A stretch of DNA of 64,000 nucleotides from Isochrysis galbana. Taxonomy: Eukaryota; Haptophyta; Isochrysidales; Isochrysidaceae. Each line of letters begins with the position of its first letter. Position 1 is the first letter of the stretch. A program made the translations under genes and the position numbers. The stretch lies in contig CM030935.1 in NCBI GenBank assembly GCA_018136815.1, forward strand, positions 4,241,511-4,305,510, given 5' to 3'. This document shows positions 30,995 through 42,152 of the stretch, in pieces. The notes beneath the pieces were generated by a model that was not told the DNA's origin, did not search any database, and saw only the letters and a program-made list of their open reading frames with translations.

Positions 30995-33900
30995 TCAACG
31001 CTGGTTAGGACAGGTCTTTTCATTCAGCAACGAACAACGGTGACGAAGGAAGGTAGTTTTGTCGAGACATTTAGTGAATATATCAGCGGTCATTTGAGAA
31101 GTCGAGATCCATTTGGGGGCCGAAATATGGTGAAGAAATTGCTCCTGAGCGTAAAGAAGCCAGCGAACATAATGACGAGTGCGAGCGGTGACGCCTGGAT
31201 TTTTGATTGAATCACGAGTAGCTGAGTTGTCCGTGAATATGTCAATCGGTAGTTGTTGCGGTTTGCCTAGGAATTCGAATAGGTGCAGGGTAAATTGCAG
31301 GTTCCGAGCGGCTAGAGCATAAACAGCTGTTTCAGCTTCAGCAGAGGATTGGGCAACTAACTTGAGTTTCTTCGACTGAAACGAGATTGATGCTCCCCCA
31401 TACTTCAGTACATATCCAGCGAACGGCTTTGGGAGAGAACCCCAGGATGAGTCAGCATAAACTTCAAGTGACGAATTCGAGCCATCGTAAGTTATTCCAA
31501 GCCATTTGGAGTGTTGGAGGTAACTAACGATGCCAAGAGCTGAATCATAGTTCTGCGGCGAGGGGTCCTGCATGAATTGGCATAGAAAGGATACATAGAA
31601 AGATATGTCAGGTCGAGTGATCGTGACCCATAGCAAGGAGCCCATAAGTTGGAGATAGGATTTTGATCGCATTCGAGACCTATCAATATCAGATTCAGCA
31701 CCGGACAGCTTATGAAATTCGTCTATCTTCGAGGAGCAAATCGGGGTGGCGAACAGCTTGCTAGTTCGTTCACTTAGGAAGGCGTGAGCAATCTCTTCAA
31801 TATACTTGGTTTGGCGGAGCGTCATGTGGCGTTTGCTGCGGTCTCGGACGATTTCAAAACCTAAAAAACGAGATGGTTCTCCAACAATGCTTACATTGAA
31901 TCGCTTAGAGTATTGGGCAATGAAGGAGTCAACTAACTCCCTCCGGCCTGCTGGAAACCTCACCAGCATGTTGTCCACATAGAGAGCAAGGTAAATTGTA
32001 GTTCCATCCTCGTATGATCGTTTGAAGAAGTTCGGTTCGACAGTAGACTGTTCAACGCCAATTTTGGTGAGTGTGGAGGTGTTGGTGATCATGTATTGAT
32101 ATCCAGCTTGTTTGGTACCTTCTAGCGGCGCGAGGAGTAGACATGCTGCGTAGTTAGGGTCTTCGAATCCTGTGGGCTGGACTATATAGAGTGTATTCCC
32201 ATCCATATCGGCGGATGAGAAAGCTTTCACTGTATCAATTTCCAACAGATCATCATCTGCTTCATTAGCCATTGCTAAGATGCAGTGTTTGGTAGCACCA
32301 CAATCAATGATGAAATCCAATTTCTTAGGCGCGGGTGAATGAGAAAAGAAAGCCGTGTGAATGTTGGGCGGATGAGGTTGTTCAGGGTGAAGCTTGAGGA
32401 AGAGCGAGACAAACATGACCCACATTTTACGGAGTTGATCCCAGAAGTAGTCGAGCGACGAATGATTTTGAAGCTTAGACAGATGTTTGAGCGAAGGGCT
32501 AGGGCTGACCGAAAAAGCGGTGTCATCAACTATGTCATTCCATTCTTCTTCGGCGGTGAAGTTGGCGGTCTCTGTGTGTAGCTTTTCGCTGTCGCAACGC
32601 GGTGATGCGTCGGTGGTACCGGCTGCGTTTGCATCATCAGATAATAAGTATGCGGATGAATTTCTCCCTCTACCTCCTTTATTGAAAGCGGAATTTTTGC
32701 CTTTTCCACGATTCCCCTTGGTGCGGGAGCCAGCGTGGGATTGCAGAGCAGTTATCCAGTCGTGTATGGTGACGGAGTGATCAGCAGGAGTCGGACAAAC
32801 GTTAGCTTGATGGCCAGATCCCTGACAGCGATAGCACCTAGTCGATTTTAGTGCCTGGGATGCACTTAATAGCGCCCGTTGTGTCTGGTTGGTAGGCGGA
32901 GTTGATTTGGCCACGAGAGCTGAGTCATTTGCATAGGAAGCATCCGGACGGACCCCACCACCGGTTGCGCGCCTACCACTTTCTTTGGGGATAGTGATGG
33001 CGCCCTGGTTGAATTTGATCCTCCATAGCGGTTGTAGGTCTGCCTTCAGCTTTAGGATGTCTCGCTGATTATTCGTCCAAAACTTACGTTTTGAGGGGGT
33101 TGCGGCAATTTCTTCTTGGCAACTGTGAGCTAGGGACTCTGAGATGTCAGGTGTGATGCATGAGAGTACCTTAATCACAAGTTGATCTTTGGATTTTTGC
33201 TTATTCGAAGGGCGTTTAGCGTTTAAGCTATGTAGGTGGGTGATCAAGTTAGATATTGAGTGCTCGTTGATACCCACCGTCAGAAGTGAAACATTATCCC
33301 ATTGGGAATCATGTTCCATGAGGGTTAGGTCGTCCACTTCTTGGTGGCATTGGTCGTATAGGAGTTGATACGCTTTGGCTCCATCGTGAGGGGCTTGCGA
33401 TGTTAGCATCTCTCGGAGATCAGAATTAGAGATGTGCTCCATGAGGTAGGAGAAGAGTATGCGCTTCCTTTTGGTGTGGTCCACTAGCTGCTGCCTAGCT
33501 CCGGCTCTCACGGTTCCATCAGCGTTGTAGAATTGATACATTGGGATTCCTCCAAAGATTGACCGATCTGTATCCGGATTTTGCTCCAAGTATCCACCAA
33601 CATCTAGACCTAGCATGCAAGTGGTAAGATCAGCATCTCCAATGTATTCCCTTGAAAAGGCATTGCCAAAGTCTCGGCAGAATACCTCGAAAGGGCGGCC
33701 CGGAGTGCCATCGAACGGTCGGCAGCGATATTTGCGCGAATCGAAATCTTCCAAGTTGCTTTCTCCCATCATAAAGACATACTCAAGCTTTTGATCTTGT
33801 TGTTGAGATTGTTGTGTGGCCGTTGGGAGCGTAGTGGTCGGTGAAGGAACGTCCGGGTGATTGACATCGAGCTCGTTCCGATGGTGCTTCAGGGCCTGCA

Positions 33901-34018
33901 TCAGCGCCGCAAGATTTAGGACGTATTGAGATGTCCATGAAACTTTTGGAATGAACAAAAGAAATTTGTGCTTGCAGTGCTGGTGAGCTTCGATCCACAG
34001 GCCTTCGGCTGTGAGCAA
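30995..34018 (-). CDS. Copia gag-pol-type polyprotein
   Basis: This single long frame (1007 residues) contains the gag zinc knuckle CYRCQGSGHQANVCP, a protease-like IIDCGATKHCIL, an RT-type segment with LALYVDNMLV and FLGFEIVRD, and a Copia RNase H ending in QMTADIFTKCLDKTTFLRHR. It is shorter than typical Copia polyproteins, and no integrase domain is recognised. It belongs to the element at 30810-34566. Confidence 0.85.
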   Translation of the reverse strand: MLTAEGLWIEAHQHCKHKFLLFIPKVSWTSQYVLNLAALMQALKHHRNELDVNHPDVPSPTTTLPTATQQSQQQDQKLEYVFMMGESNLEDFDSRKYRCRPFDGTPGRPFEVFCRDFGNAFSREYIGDADLTTCMLGLDVGGYLEQNPDTDRSIFGGIPMYQFYNADGTVRAGARQQLVDHTKRKRILFSYLMEHISNSDLREMLTSQAPHDGAKAYQLLYDQCHQEVDDLTLMEHDSQWDNVSLLTVGINEHSISNLITHLHSLNAKRPSNKQKSKDQLVIKVLSCITPDISESLAHSCQEEIAATPSKRKFWTNNQRDILKLKADLQPLWRIKFNQGAITIPKESGRRATGGGVRPDASYANDSALVAKSTPPTNQTQRALLSASQALKSTRCYRCQGSGHQANVCPTPADHSVTIHDWITALQSHAGSRTKGNRGKGKNSAFNKGGRGRNSSAYLLSDDANAAGTTDASPRCDSEKLHTETANFTAEEEWNDIVDDTAFSVSPSPSLKHLSKLQNHSSLDYFWDQLRKMWVMFVSLFLKLHPEQPHPPNIHTAFFSHSPAPKKLDFIIDCGATKHCILAMANEADDDLLEIDTVKAFSSADMDGNTLYIVQPTGFEDPNYAACLLLAPLEGTKQAGYQYMITNTSTLTKIGVEQSTVEPNFFKRSYEDGTTIYLALYVDNMLVRFPAGRRELVDSFIAQYSKRFNVSIVGEPSRFLGFEIVRDRSKRHMTLRQTKYIEEIAHAFLSERTSKLFATPICSSKIDEFHKLSGAESDIDRSRMRSKSYLQLMGSLLWVTITRPDISFYVSFLCQFMQDPSPQNYDSALGIVSYLQHSKWLGITYDGSNSSLEVYADSSWGSLPKPFAGYVLKYGGASISFQSKKLKLVAQSSAEAETAVYALAARNLQFTLHLFEFLGKPQQLPIDIFTDNSATRDSIKNPGVTARTRHYVRWLLYAQEQFLHHISAPKWISTSQMTADIFTKCLDKTTFLRHRCSLLNEKTCPNQR

Positions 34019-34398
34019 AGAATCCGCGCGCGCAGCCCACTGAGCCGCCGGTGGAGCTTTATTCGTAGTAGTGCAAACGTGACATTTGAACTGCAGAGAT
34101 TCTTGGTTTCCATCACCGTGTACCAGAGAATGTTTTGGGATGGTTTGGAACTCTGATTCCGAGAATTTCGACGCGGCTTCCGCGCGCCGGAGATGACAGT
34201 GCTCGTCGGGCTCCTTGCAAAGCGTGGGGCCCGATGTCCGCTCCCTTGAGCGGAGTCAGTGGCTGAGACAACTCCTTCAACATGAAAAGTTGTTCGGTTT
34301 CTGTCTTTGATCCAACCTTGTGTTGGGTGTAGACATCTTGGGAGCGTGCAACTGTTCGCGTGCGAGGAAGGTATGAACCACTCTCGGCGGGGGTACCA

Positions 34399-34566
34399 TG
34401 TTTGGCCCTAACCCAGGGGGGCCCTGTGAATGATAGCAATATCGTGTAGAACATTGGCAACATCATGATGTTAGCGCGCTCGCGAGACAACAACCGACTC
34501 CTCGGCTACGTTCCCCCGGGAGTAGATCTCACACTTATACAACAAAACCAAGCTCACGGCCAAACA
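34399..34566 (-). repeat. Copia 5' LTR (right)
   Basis: 168 bp, matching 30810-30977. It is flanked on the right by the GGTCC target duplication. Confidence 0.92.
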
Positions 34567-34571
34567 GGTCC

Positions 34572-34854
34572 CATCTATATAATTCTATCCGTGAGATTCG
34601 CGCACATAGAAATAAATGAAGGATGATGAAGAGATAAAGAGTCCACTTTCTATTTTCAGGTTTTCAGTCTTGATTTGTCGTTGTCTGGTTTTTGTACTCG
34701 TCCTCCACCAACGACCCCTGTCTGCTGTCCCTGCCTCCCTGCCTCCCTCCCTCTTTCCCCCCGCTCCCCCCACCCCTTCTGCTCGGACGTGGGCTCCAGC
34801 CGATCGCCGCCTATTCACCCTGCACTCTCGCCCGCTCAGCCCTCGCCGCCCCGG
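34572..34854. other. Upstream region of the oxygenase gene, shared promoter side
   Basis: AT-rich near 34600-34680, then a pyrimidine tract CTGCCTCCCTCCCTCTTTCC at about 34740. Before the Copia insertion this stretch lay directly between two divergent genes: the SPX transporter (-) and the oxygenase (+). Confidence 0.5.
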
Positions 34855-36007
34855 ATGGCCGCCCTCACCCATCAGTGCACACGCCAGCCGGCCCACCGGC
34901 GCGAGTGGCGCCGCCGGAAGGCTGTGCGGCCAGAGCTATCTAGCCCGCTGCCGCACGCCGGCACGCTGCGCTTGCAGCCTGCATACGAGCTCGACAGTCG
35001 TGGCAGATGGCTGCTCATCCGGCGATTCGCCACGCCCGAGGAGGTGGGTGTTTTGTACACCAAGATTGTGCGCCATTTCGCCCGTGGAGAGCTGCAGCCA
35101 AACCCAAGTGGGCCTCACAGATTCTTTGCCAAAGTTGATAGTGCGCCCCACGTCTTTGTCGACTCGCTGCTAACTGATTTGACGCTGAGATGTGACCGCC
35201 TTCTTGGTATGTGCAACATGCCAGCAGACTGCGCACTTGGGCGCACCTTCTCCCTCATCCAGCCGGGTGGCTTCATCCACCGCCATCGCGACGCCTATCA
35301 TGCCGGTCAGCCAGGCCACCGGCCCGGCAGCGATCACCTGCGCGCTAACATTGTGGTGAGTTCATTATAGCCTGGGGCGGGGTGTTGCCCTATCCTCAAC
35401 CTGGTCCCAACATCAATCTGCGTCCAACCCGAAAAGACGATACTCACTGATCACACTATACCGGGCGGCCCAATATTCAGGTGAGGATGCGCCATCATTC
35501 TGGCTATCCCGTCATCGAGGGTGAGCAGCTTCCTGTAGCCGAGGGAGATCTGTGGGCCTTTTACGCGAGCCGCTCACTGCATGAGACAAACATGGTGTGC
35601 TTGCTGCTCATAGTGGCTTGTAGTTGCTCGCCCGTGCTAGCGAACGCCTCTGCTCCTCGTCTCATACAGCTTGACCTTGCACGTTGTCTCCACTCATAGT
35701 TCTAACCTATTCGGCCAGGTGCTAGGCGATGATCACCGCATTGTGATTGGCTTTGGCTGGTCAGTCCCCGTGAACCACAGCTTTTTGGAGTACGGAGACG
35801 ACATTTCCGCTCAAGCATCTTTCACACCACCTACGACATCGAGATAGCTCATTTCCGAGCCGCTGCGGCCACAACCACACGCTGTCATCATCGGAGAGCG
35901 TATTGCATATATCTTTCTACGTGTGCCATCGGGCATCGAGGCTCTTGCGTGTAAGCGTGGGTGTCAGGGACCGCCTCTTGGCCAAGACCTCGCTCTCAGC
36001 GTGCTAG
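34855..36007 (+). CDS. 2OG-Fe(II) oxygenase-like protein, three exons
   Basis: The exons are 34855-35355, 35481-35594 and 35720-36007, with GT-AG introns in phase 0, giving about 300 residues. The double-stranded beta-helix iron triad is visible: HRHRD (HxD) after SLIQPGGFI, then SLHET for the second His. A Phe/Gly-rich strand HRIVIGFGWSVP follows in exon 3, as in 2OG/prolyl-hydroxylase-like enzymes. Such enzymes hydroxylate proteins or small molecules using 2-oxoglutarate; the substrate here is unknown. The Arg in HRIVIGF would bind 2OG. The last 60 residues (HHLRHRDSSFPS onward) are low quality, and a further intron or an earlier end is possible. The start is ATGGCCGCCCTC, preceded by a pyrimidine tract. 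Confidence 0.65.
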
Positions 36008-36164
36008 CTTTTCTAGTAAGGTCGCGTTCAGTCGAACATGGGACGGACTCAACATGAGCCATCAAATGCCCATGGTTTTCTTTTACATGAACACGAGTCT
36101 AGTTTAAGTACGGCGATGCGCTCGTCCTGGAAGAAGCACGAGCACTCGCAGACGCGGCTGTAGC

Positions 36165-36707
36165 ATGGAGATAAGATAAAACAACTGCGAGCGTTAGTAC
36201 CACTACTCCCACTAGCCCGGTACCAACACGACAGCCCTCAGCGCACCTGCCCGTACACCTTGGCGCGTGCTGTTGACACAGATACATACTCCTATGCACC
36301 CCTCCATTTCTCCCCCCTCGCATGCCCCCGGCTCCCATTCTAACTCCCCACAAGTTAAAATGAGGGAAAACCCATTGAGGCGGACCGGTCGACGCCGGCC
36401 GACTCTCCGGGAAAAAGCACCGGGGGGGGGGGAGGAACCTCTCGTCGTGAAGAAGAACGGCCCTTACAGCTCTCGCCGCGAGCTGTCCTCGAGAAATAAA
36501 AGACTGCGCCTCGAGATGCCTGCCACCTTGGTTCCCGTGCAGGCGAGCCTGCCACTGAGAGAGTGGGTCAGCAGGGCAGTGGGCTCCTGGCAAGCCATCA
36601 GGCGTGCCAGGAGCATGGGTGGTTCCTTCCCCATGGCAGGGGAGGAGTGGAGAGAGGGGGGGGCTCGTGCCCCCCCATGGGCGAACTAAGTATAAACTTA
36701 GTTGAAC
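36165..36707 (-). mobile_element. Non-autonomous retroposon, short copy
   Basis: In reverse it runs from CAACTAAGTTTATACTTAG at the right through CCCATGGGGG, GAGCCCCCCC and the G-run block to GTACTAACGCTCG with an A/T-rich tail at the left. It has both the 5' and 3' ends of the element at 15351-16321 with a shorter middle. No protein is encoded. Confidence 0.7.
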
Positions 36708-36729
36708 CCGGGCACCACTAGCCGATCAA

Positions 36730-36972
36730 GTACATCGGACCACTAAAAGGCCTGCGCGGAACCCGCACTCCGAACCAGGCCCATGGTAGCGCACCTGGGC
36801 CGACCCCCGGATACCAAAGATAAAGGAATGACGGATGACGGGGCGGGGAAGGGGAAGAGGTGGAGGGAAGGGAACTGAAGGGCGCTGTCAGAGGAGATAG
36901 AGATAGATAGGGGGGTACCCTAGTATCGTAGGTGTGTAGCCCAGAATCCAGAATCTTCAGATGTTTTTTTGG
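36730..36972 (-). mobile_element. LINE 5' UTR fragment
   Basis: The reverse strand reads CATCTGAAGATTCTGGATTC, then CCCTTCCCTCCACCTCTTCC and GCTACCATGGGCCTGGTTCG, matching the 5' end of the LINE at 3283 and the fragment at 17660. The left border is a T-run (A-run on the element strand). Confidence 0.7.
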
Positions 36973-36999
36973 TGTATACCCGCAATCCTGCCCTTTCCA

Positions 37000-38140
37000 A
37001 TTTTACACCCTTGGGAAATAGAATATAGAATAGTGTTTAGCTGCTATGCTGCTATATTCTCGCTCTCTTTTATTCATTGCTATTGCTAATTAATATATTA
37101 CTACAGAATACAACATTAGTATCACGTAGCGCGATGACCTTTTTGCCCGTTGCAAACGCGCCGATTCGATCGCAGGAATCGAGACAGGAAGGCATACAAA
37201 TAAAGTCGACACATGAAGACGACAAGCACGACATGTGCGCATGAATGCACCGTCTCCTCAAATCCGCTCTTGTGTTCCAGGTGCGTCACAGGTATTCAAC
37301 TCTGAACTGGCGCCATCTCAAGGACCATGACACAATAAGACTCACACATGACCTTCGTTGGGTCTAGGAGCCGGGTTGTCCCTGAATCATTCAAAGATAT
37401 CACTGTGCATGTGCTGCTCCACCGAGATCTGCTCTGGATGTCGTCCGCTTGAGTTGAAGAATCCAAAGCACTGCACGAGCCGCCTGCCCAAGGAGTGGAC
37501 AAAGTCCCCTTGCTGCTTACGTGCGTCGGTGAGCAGCAGCGCGTGCGTAACAGGCACCGTCATCGTCTCAAGATGCTGAGCCCATCGAGACGATGCCGGA
37601 AGCACGGTGGCACCCATGCTTGCGCTGGCTGCTCATCAACCTGCATCATCGTATGGTCCACCAGCTGCTTGCCGGTAGTGTACGAATCCGTTCTGTGGTC
37701 AAATCGGTCGCACTCGGCGCGCTGGCGCTTCCAATTCTCCTTCTGGTCCTCAAGCCAACATCCTACCTCGTCTTTCCACGAGCGGATCCGTTTGAGCGCC
37801 AGCATCGACGACCGCGCCCCCTGTCGTCGCGCGCCTGCCGCCGAGATATTTGTTTTTTATAAATCGGATTTAAAGTGAATTTCATATTACTCTAGAGGTC
37901 TTTTGCGCGGGGTTTTAGGAATAGGGCGGCCAAACAGGGTTTTAAATTAGGGGTGAAAAAATGACCATCTCACGGTTAAGGAAATTTCAGGATTTTTTTC
38001 GGTAGAACGTTTCCAATACACCCAACTAACACATATCCGGGCCGCATTGGCCATTGGCCATTGGGACCCAAACCTCAAACCTCCCTCTTGGCCCTTGGGC
38101 CCCCACAACAAAACGTAACCAAACATTGACGAAGGACGCT
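37000..38140. other. Intergenic with weak minus-strand frames, no gene recognised
   Basis: Minus-strand frames at 37387-37617 (DFVHSLGRRLVQCFGFFNSS) and 37560-37805 (WLEDQKENWKRQRAECDRFD) look coding-like but lack a known domain. They are offset in frame, so a decayed gene or exons are possible. The flanks are AT-rich. Confidence 0.35.
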
Positions 38141-38154
38141 AAAGTCGGGAAGGG

Positions 38155-38435
38155 TTTAAAGAGCTCAACTTCAAAACGAGACCGGGCGCGGTGCATGCCC
38201 GTTTTTGACGATCCATCCAGATGGGGGCCCCGCCAGACACCAAATACATTGGGGCCACCCGCACAGTCACGCCATTCGGGCGCAGACCGCGCGCCGAAAC
38301 CTCGTCGAAATCAGCCATCCGCTGAGCCCATTGGACGTTGAGCCGTCGCCGTGTGAGGCCCGGAGAGCCCAACTTCGAACTGATTCCGGGCGCGCTGCGT
38401 GCCCGATTTCGATGATCCACCTGCAGGAGCAGGAG
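38155..38435. repeat. Two diverged tandem units of about 200 bp
   Basis: GAGCTCAACTTCAAAACGAG with GACGATCCATCCAG near 38160-38220 is repeated as GAGCCCAACTTCGAACTGAT with GATGATCCACCTGCAG near 38366-38427. A third piece, CCGATGATCCACCTGGATGG, occurs near 39555. Confidence 0.55.
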
Positions 38436-38619
38436 AGATAAAGATAAGGGGGCTCCGAAACTTATTGGTCTTGCGATAGTGCGGGCGAGACTGCCATGCC
38501 CGAGCCATATGGCTCTCGGCTAGATGGCAGCGCATGCCCCACATGCTCGCACCGTCGGCGGTGGGTGGCGCCGACAACGCTCTTGCCGTTTTTTCTTTCG
38601 CGCCCTCGCTCCTTCTACT

Positions 38620-40460
38620 TTTAGACTCTTAGATATCTAGATATCTAAGATATCTATGCCGGAAAAATCCACTATCTACTTGTAACTAGATACCATAAGG
38701 GCACTATCTACTTGTAACTAGATAGCATTTCGGCACTATCTACTTCTAATAAACCTTTTAATAGTCTCACCGCACATGCGGCCGTGGACCCTCTACTTTC
38801 TACTCACGTAGGAAACTTTCTACACCCCCACTTCCCCGGCCCTTCTCCCCCCGCCATAAGGCGACTCCCCCCGTGCACTACTAGGGGGATAGGGGTGAAG
38901 GGCTTAGATATGGTCCGGTGGCCCGCGCCCCCCCCCGGTGATCATTCCCCCCCTTCCTCCTGTGTCTCCGAGTGGGCGGCGGTCTCAGCCCCGACTTATC
39001 CTGTAAACAGGTGCGGGACTTACCTATTTTTCGGTGAGCGGAGCTCTCGCTCCGCCCACCCCCTTCTCCGCGCTCTCTCTCCCCTCTCCTGCGGCACGCG
39101 CGATGGCGCGCCTGCGGCAGGCCTGCAGCTGCCCCTGGCGACCCCTGGAGGCTCCTGGAGGCCAGCTCTGGGGGCAAAGGAGGCTGGGACTGGGCCCTGG
39201 CCTCCCCTGCCTCTACCTCGCTGGCGCTCCTGAGCCTCAGGGGCCCCCACGCTGCACCTGTCTGCCTGTCGACCAGGGGGGGAGGGGGGGTTGGAGCAAT
39301 GGGCTGGTCACGAGGGGCCAGGATGGGCGAATGGGGCGAGCCTGTGGGGAAGGGAGTGGGTCAGTAGGGCAGTGGCCTCCTGGCAAGCCATCAGGCGTGC
39401 CAGGAGGATGGGTGGTTCCTCCCCCATAGCAGGGGAGGAGTGGAGAGAGGGGGGGGCTCGTGCCCCCCATGGGTCAACCAAGTATAAACTTAGTTGGCAC
39501 TATCTACTTCTATCTAGATAGTGCTCGCCGGGGGTTATTGGACGCCCTACCCGATTCCGATGATCCACCTGGATGGGGGGCCCCGCTAGACACTAAGGCG
39601 TGGAACTAGATAGATACCCAGATATCTAGATATCTACCTATCTAGGGCGCTTTTTCACTATTTCTATCTAGGTGGATAGCGCCAATGCACTATCTATATC
39701 TAGGTGGATAGCAATCGGCCGAAGGCTAGATATCTAGTAGTACTAGTAGATAATTACCATATTAGCGCACCTACACCTACATACACTTACAGAGCAGGCA
39801 GCGCGCTCGTGCGTACAACAACTACCGCATGGCCCCACCAACATGCTACCAAGCACGGGCACTCTATCGCACTCACAATTGACAGATGCTATCAGAGCGT
39901 GTTCAAGGGTCTCGTGACTCTGAGACGCCTTGAGGTCATCATGTAGCTTGCCGGCCTTGGAGAACATGCGCTCAACGCCCGCCGAGCTAGCCGGGCGACC
40001 TAAGTATTGTCGAGCCATCTTCGCTAAAGTGGGCAGCCTTGCTGGCCGCCCGGTCGCAGGATTTGCTGGGAGGCCATGATCGCGCGCCTTCCACCTTCCA
40101 CCTTCCACCAAAGCTGCCGTCGTGTTGTGACCGCAGCTGCTCCGGTTGTGCGCTCTTGCACCCGCGGGCTTGTGTTGTCGGGCGGGACGGGATGGATGGC
40201 TCGGCCAAGCAGGCGGTGCTGCCGCCATGCGGCTCGCGCCACATGGCCCAAGCCGAGCATCCTGCTTCGTTCGGCGCGGTTTCGCGCTCGGCAGGGGGGG
40301 AGAAAAGGGGGGGGGGGACAGGGGAAGGAGGGGGGGCTGGGGGCTGGGGGCGTGGTTCTATTTTTAGCACGGTCCTAGATCCTAGATATCTTAGATATCT
40401 AGATATCTAGGCCGAAAAATCCACTATCTATATCTAGGTGGATAGCACCAGGGCACAGAC
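38620..40460. mobile_element. hAT-related element with subterminal TATCTA repeats and nested insert
   Basis: AGATATCTAGATATCT and CACTATCTACTTGTAACTAG-type motifs cluster at 38625-38760, 39495-39730 and 40380-40450. The minus strand at 39870-40040 encodes a hAT C-terminal segment (SSAGVERMFSKAGKLHDDLK). The retroposon at 38880-39499 sits inside. The exact ends are uncertain. Confidence 0.5.
38880..39499 (-). repeat. CAACTAAG-type retroposon family (copy 5)
   Basis: Closely similar to 7050-7642 and 41690-42152. The right end is GGGTCAACCAAGTATAAACTTAGTTG. Confidence 0.75.
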
Positions 40461-40659
40461 CAAAAGCGTTCAATTATCCCCATCCCTGCTAACACCTTTC
40501 ATTGTCACCTGGAGGTTACTTGAGTCAAAAAGTCGCGTTCCGTCAAAAGAGGACCACAATCTGTTTTCTTTTTAGTTATGAACAATAGTGGTACAAAACA
40601 AGGCTGTGTATAGAAACTTTTTTTAAAATAAAATCGCCGTATACGAGATGTTTCGTTTA

Positions 40660-41110
40660 CGCAGCACATGTGATTACTTGCAATCATTGAGCACGCCGTG
40701 CGTATGCGCATCGACTTCCCCCTCGCGAGGGCGCCGTGCGTGCGCATAGAAACTTTTTTCCCCAAGGCCCACATTAACGTAAAGTAGCCATATACGAGAC
40801 GTTTCGTTTGCGCAGCACGTGTGATTGCTTGCAATCATTGTGCACGCCGTGCGTATGCACATCGGCTTCCCCCCCCCGCGGGGCGCCGTGCGTGCGCATA
40901 GCAACTTCCAGGAAGGTGCACGCTGTGCGTTCACTCTTTCCGCGGGGGGACTCTGGACGCAGAGGCGGTCGGGAACCGCGGGGGCACCCCTGGGACCGGG
41001 GAAGATATTACCGTATATTGCGAAAACACTAACGTAAACAATCGAGGTCTTGGGGTCTCTCCGCTCCCCCGGGGTCCCCTCCCCCGGGTCCCCTCCTCCC
41101 CCTCTCATCG
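40660..41110 (-). repeat. Dispersed repeat (GTTTACGTTA family), copy 2
   Basis: This is the reverse complement of the blocks at 2965-3282. Part of it (GTTTCGTTTRCGCAGCACRT..TGCAATCATTG..CACGCCGTGCGTATGC) is itself duplicated in tandem at about 40650-40750 and 40800-40890. Confidence 0.75.
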
Positions 41111-41229
41111 ACCTACCAGAGAGAGACGGCTCCTACTGCCTGCCTCCCTCCTCCCTCCTCGCTCACCCTCCGAAGATGGAAAAGCCTCCGAGCAGATGGA
41201 AGAGGTATTCCTGGAAAGTCTCACTATTG

Positions 41230-41347
41230 GATGTCTTCTTCCTGCCTATCCCCCTAGTAGTGCACGGGGGGAGTCGCCTGGTGGCGGGGGGGAAAGGGCC
41301 GGGGGAGTGGGGGTGTAGAAAGTTTCCTACGTGAGTAGAAAGTAGAG
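41230..41347 (-). repeat. Inverted partner of 38785-38900
   Basis: CCCCCTAGTAGTGCACGGGG..GTGTAGAAAGTTTCCTACGT is the reverse complement of 38810-38895. Confidence 0.7.
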
Positions 41348-41689
41348 GATGCACGGTACCCGCTCCGACCGTATGTCAAGACTGGAGACCGACCATAACT
41401 ACGGACATGCCGGACGAACGGACTTACACACTAGTACGACTACACCCCGAAGCACTTACATTATAAACAGGTCACTCAACGGAACAAGAGGGAGGCGAGA
41501 ACATACCGTTGGGGACAGGTGCACCCCGCTCAGCTCTGACCCCCCAAACGACCCGGGCCCCTAAGTAGAGCACGAGGGGAGTTGCCGCAAGGCAGGGAGT
41601 GAGGGAGAGGGAGGAGAAAGAGCGTGGCTTCGTGAGTGTCTTCCATTGCCACGGGCGAGGCGAGAATATTAAACAGTTTTTTTTTCCAT
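41348..41689. other. Intergenic, no gene recognised
   Basis: No motif or repeat partner is evident. Confidence 0.4.
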
Positions 41690-42152
41690 CTCCTGCGGCA
41701 CGCGCGATGGCGCGCATGCGACAGGCCTGCAGTTGCCCTCTGGCGACCCTTGCCCTTGGTTGGAGGCTCCTGGAGGTCACAGCTCAGGGGGCAGAGGAGG
41801 TTGGGGCTGGGCCATGGCCTCCCCTGCCCCTGCCTCTCCCTCGCTGGCGCTCTTGAGCCTCAGGGGTCCCCACTCTGCACCTGTCTGCCTGTCGACCAGG
41901 GGCAGGGGGGGGGGGTTGGAGCAATGGGCTGGCCCTTGTCCCTTGTCGGCCGGGGAGTGAGAGACAGGCAAGCCTGTGGGGAGGGGGCTGGGTCATGAGG
42001 GCAGTCTCCTCCTGGGCATGCCATAAGGCATGCCGGGAGGATGGGTGGTTCCTTCCCCGCGGCAAGGGAGGAGTGGAAAGAGGGTGGGGCTCGTGCCCCC
42101 CCATCCCCCTGGCCATGGGTGAAACAAGTACAAGTATAAACTTAGTTGATAT
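41690..42152 (-). repeat. CAACTAAG-type retroposon family (copy 6)
   Basis: Homologous to 7160-7642 and 39070-39499. The right end is AAGTATAAACTTAGTTGA. A further diverged end (GAACTAAGTAGCTAC..AAACCTAGTTC) lies at 42270-42315. Confidence 0.75.

Larger units (their letters stand above)
30810..34566 (-). mobile_element. Copia LTR retrotransposon, very young insertion
   Basis: Two 168-bp LTRs (30810-30977 and 34399-34566) read as identical by eye and have TGTTTGGCC..GGCCAAACA ends. GGTCC is duplicated at 30805-30809 and 34567-34571. The internal frame carries gag with a zinc knuckle, a protease-like motif, the end of a Copia RT and RNase H. A primer site TGGTACCCCC follows the 5' LTR and a purine tract GTGGGGGAG precedes the 3' LTR. 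At 3.76 kb it is shorter than usual and no integrase is apparent, so it looks incomplete and probably non-autonomous. Identical LTRs imply a recent insertion. Confidence 0.92.
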
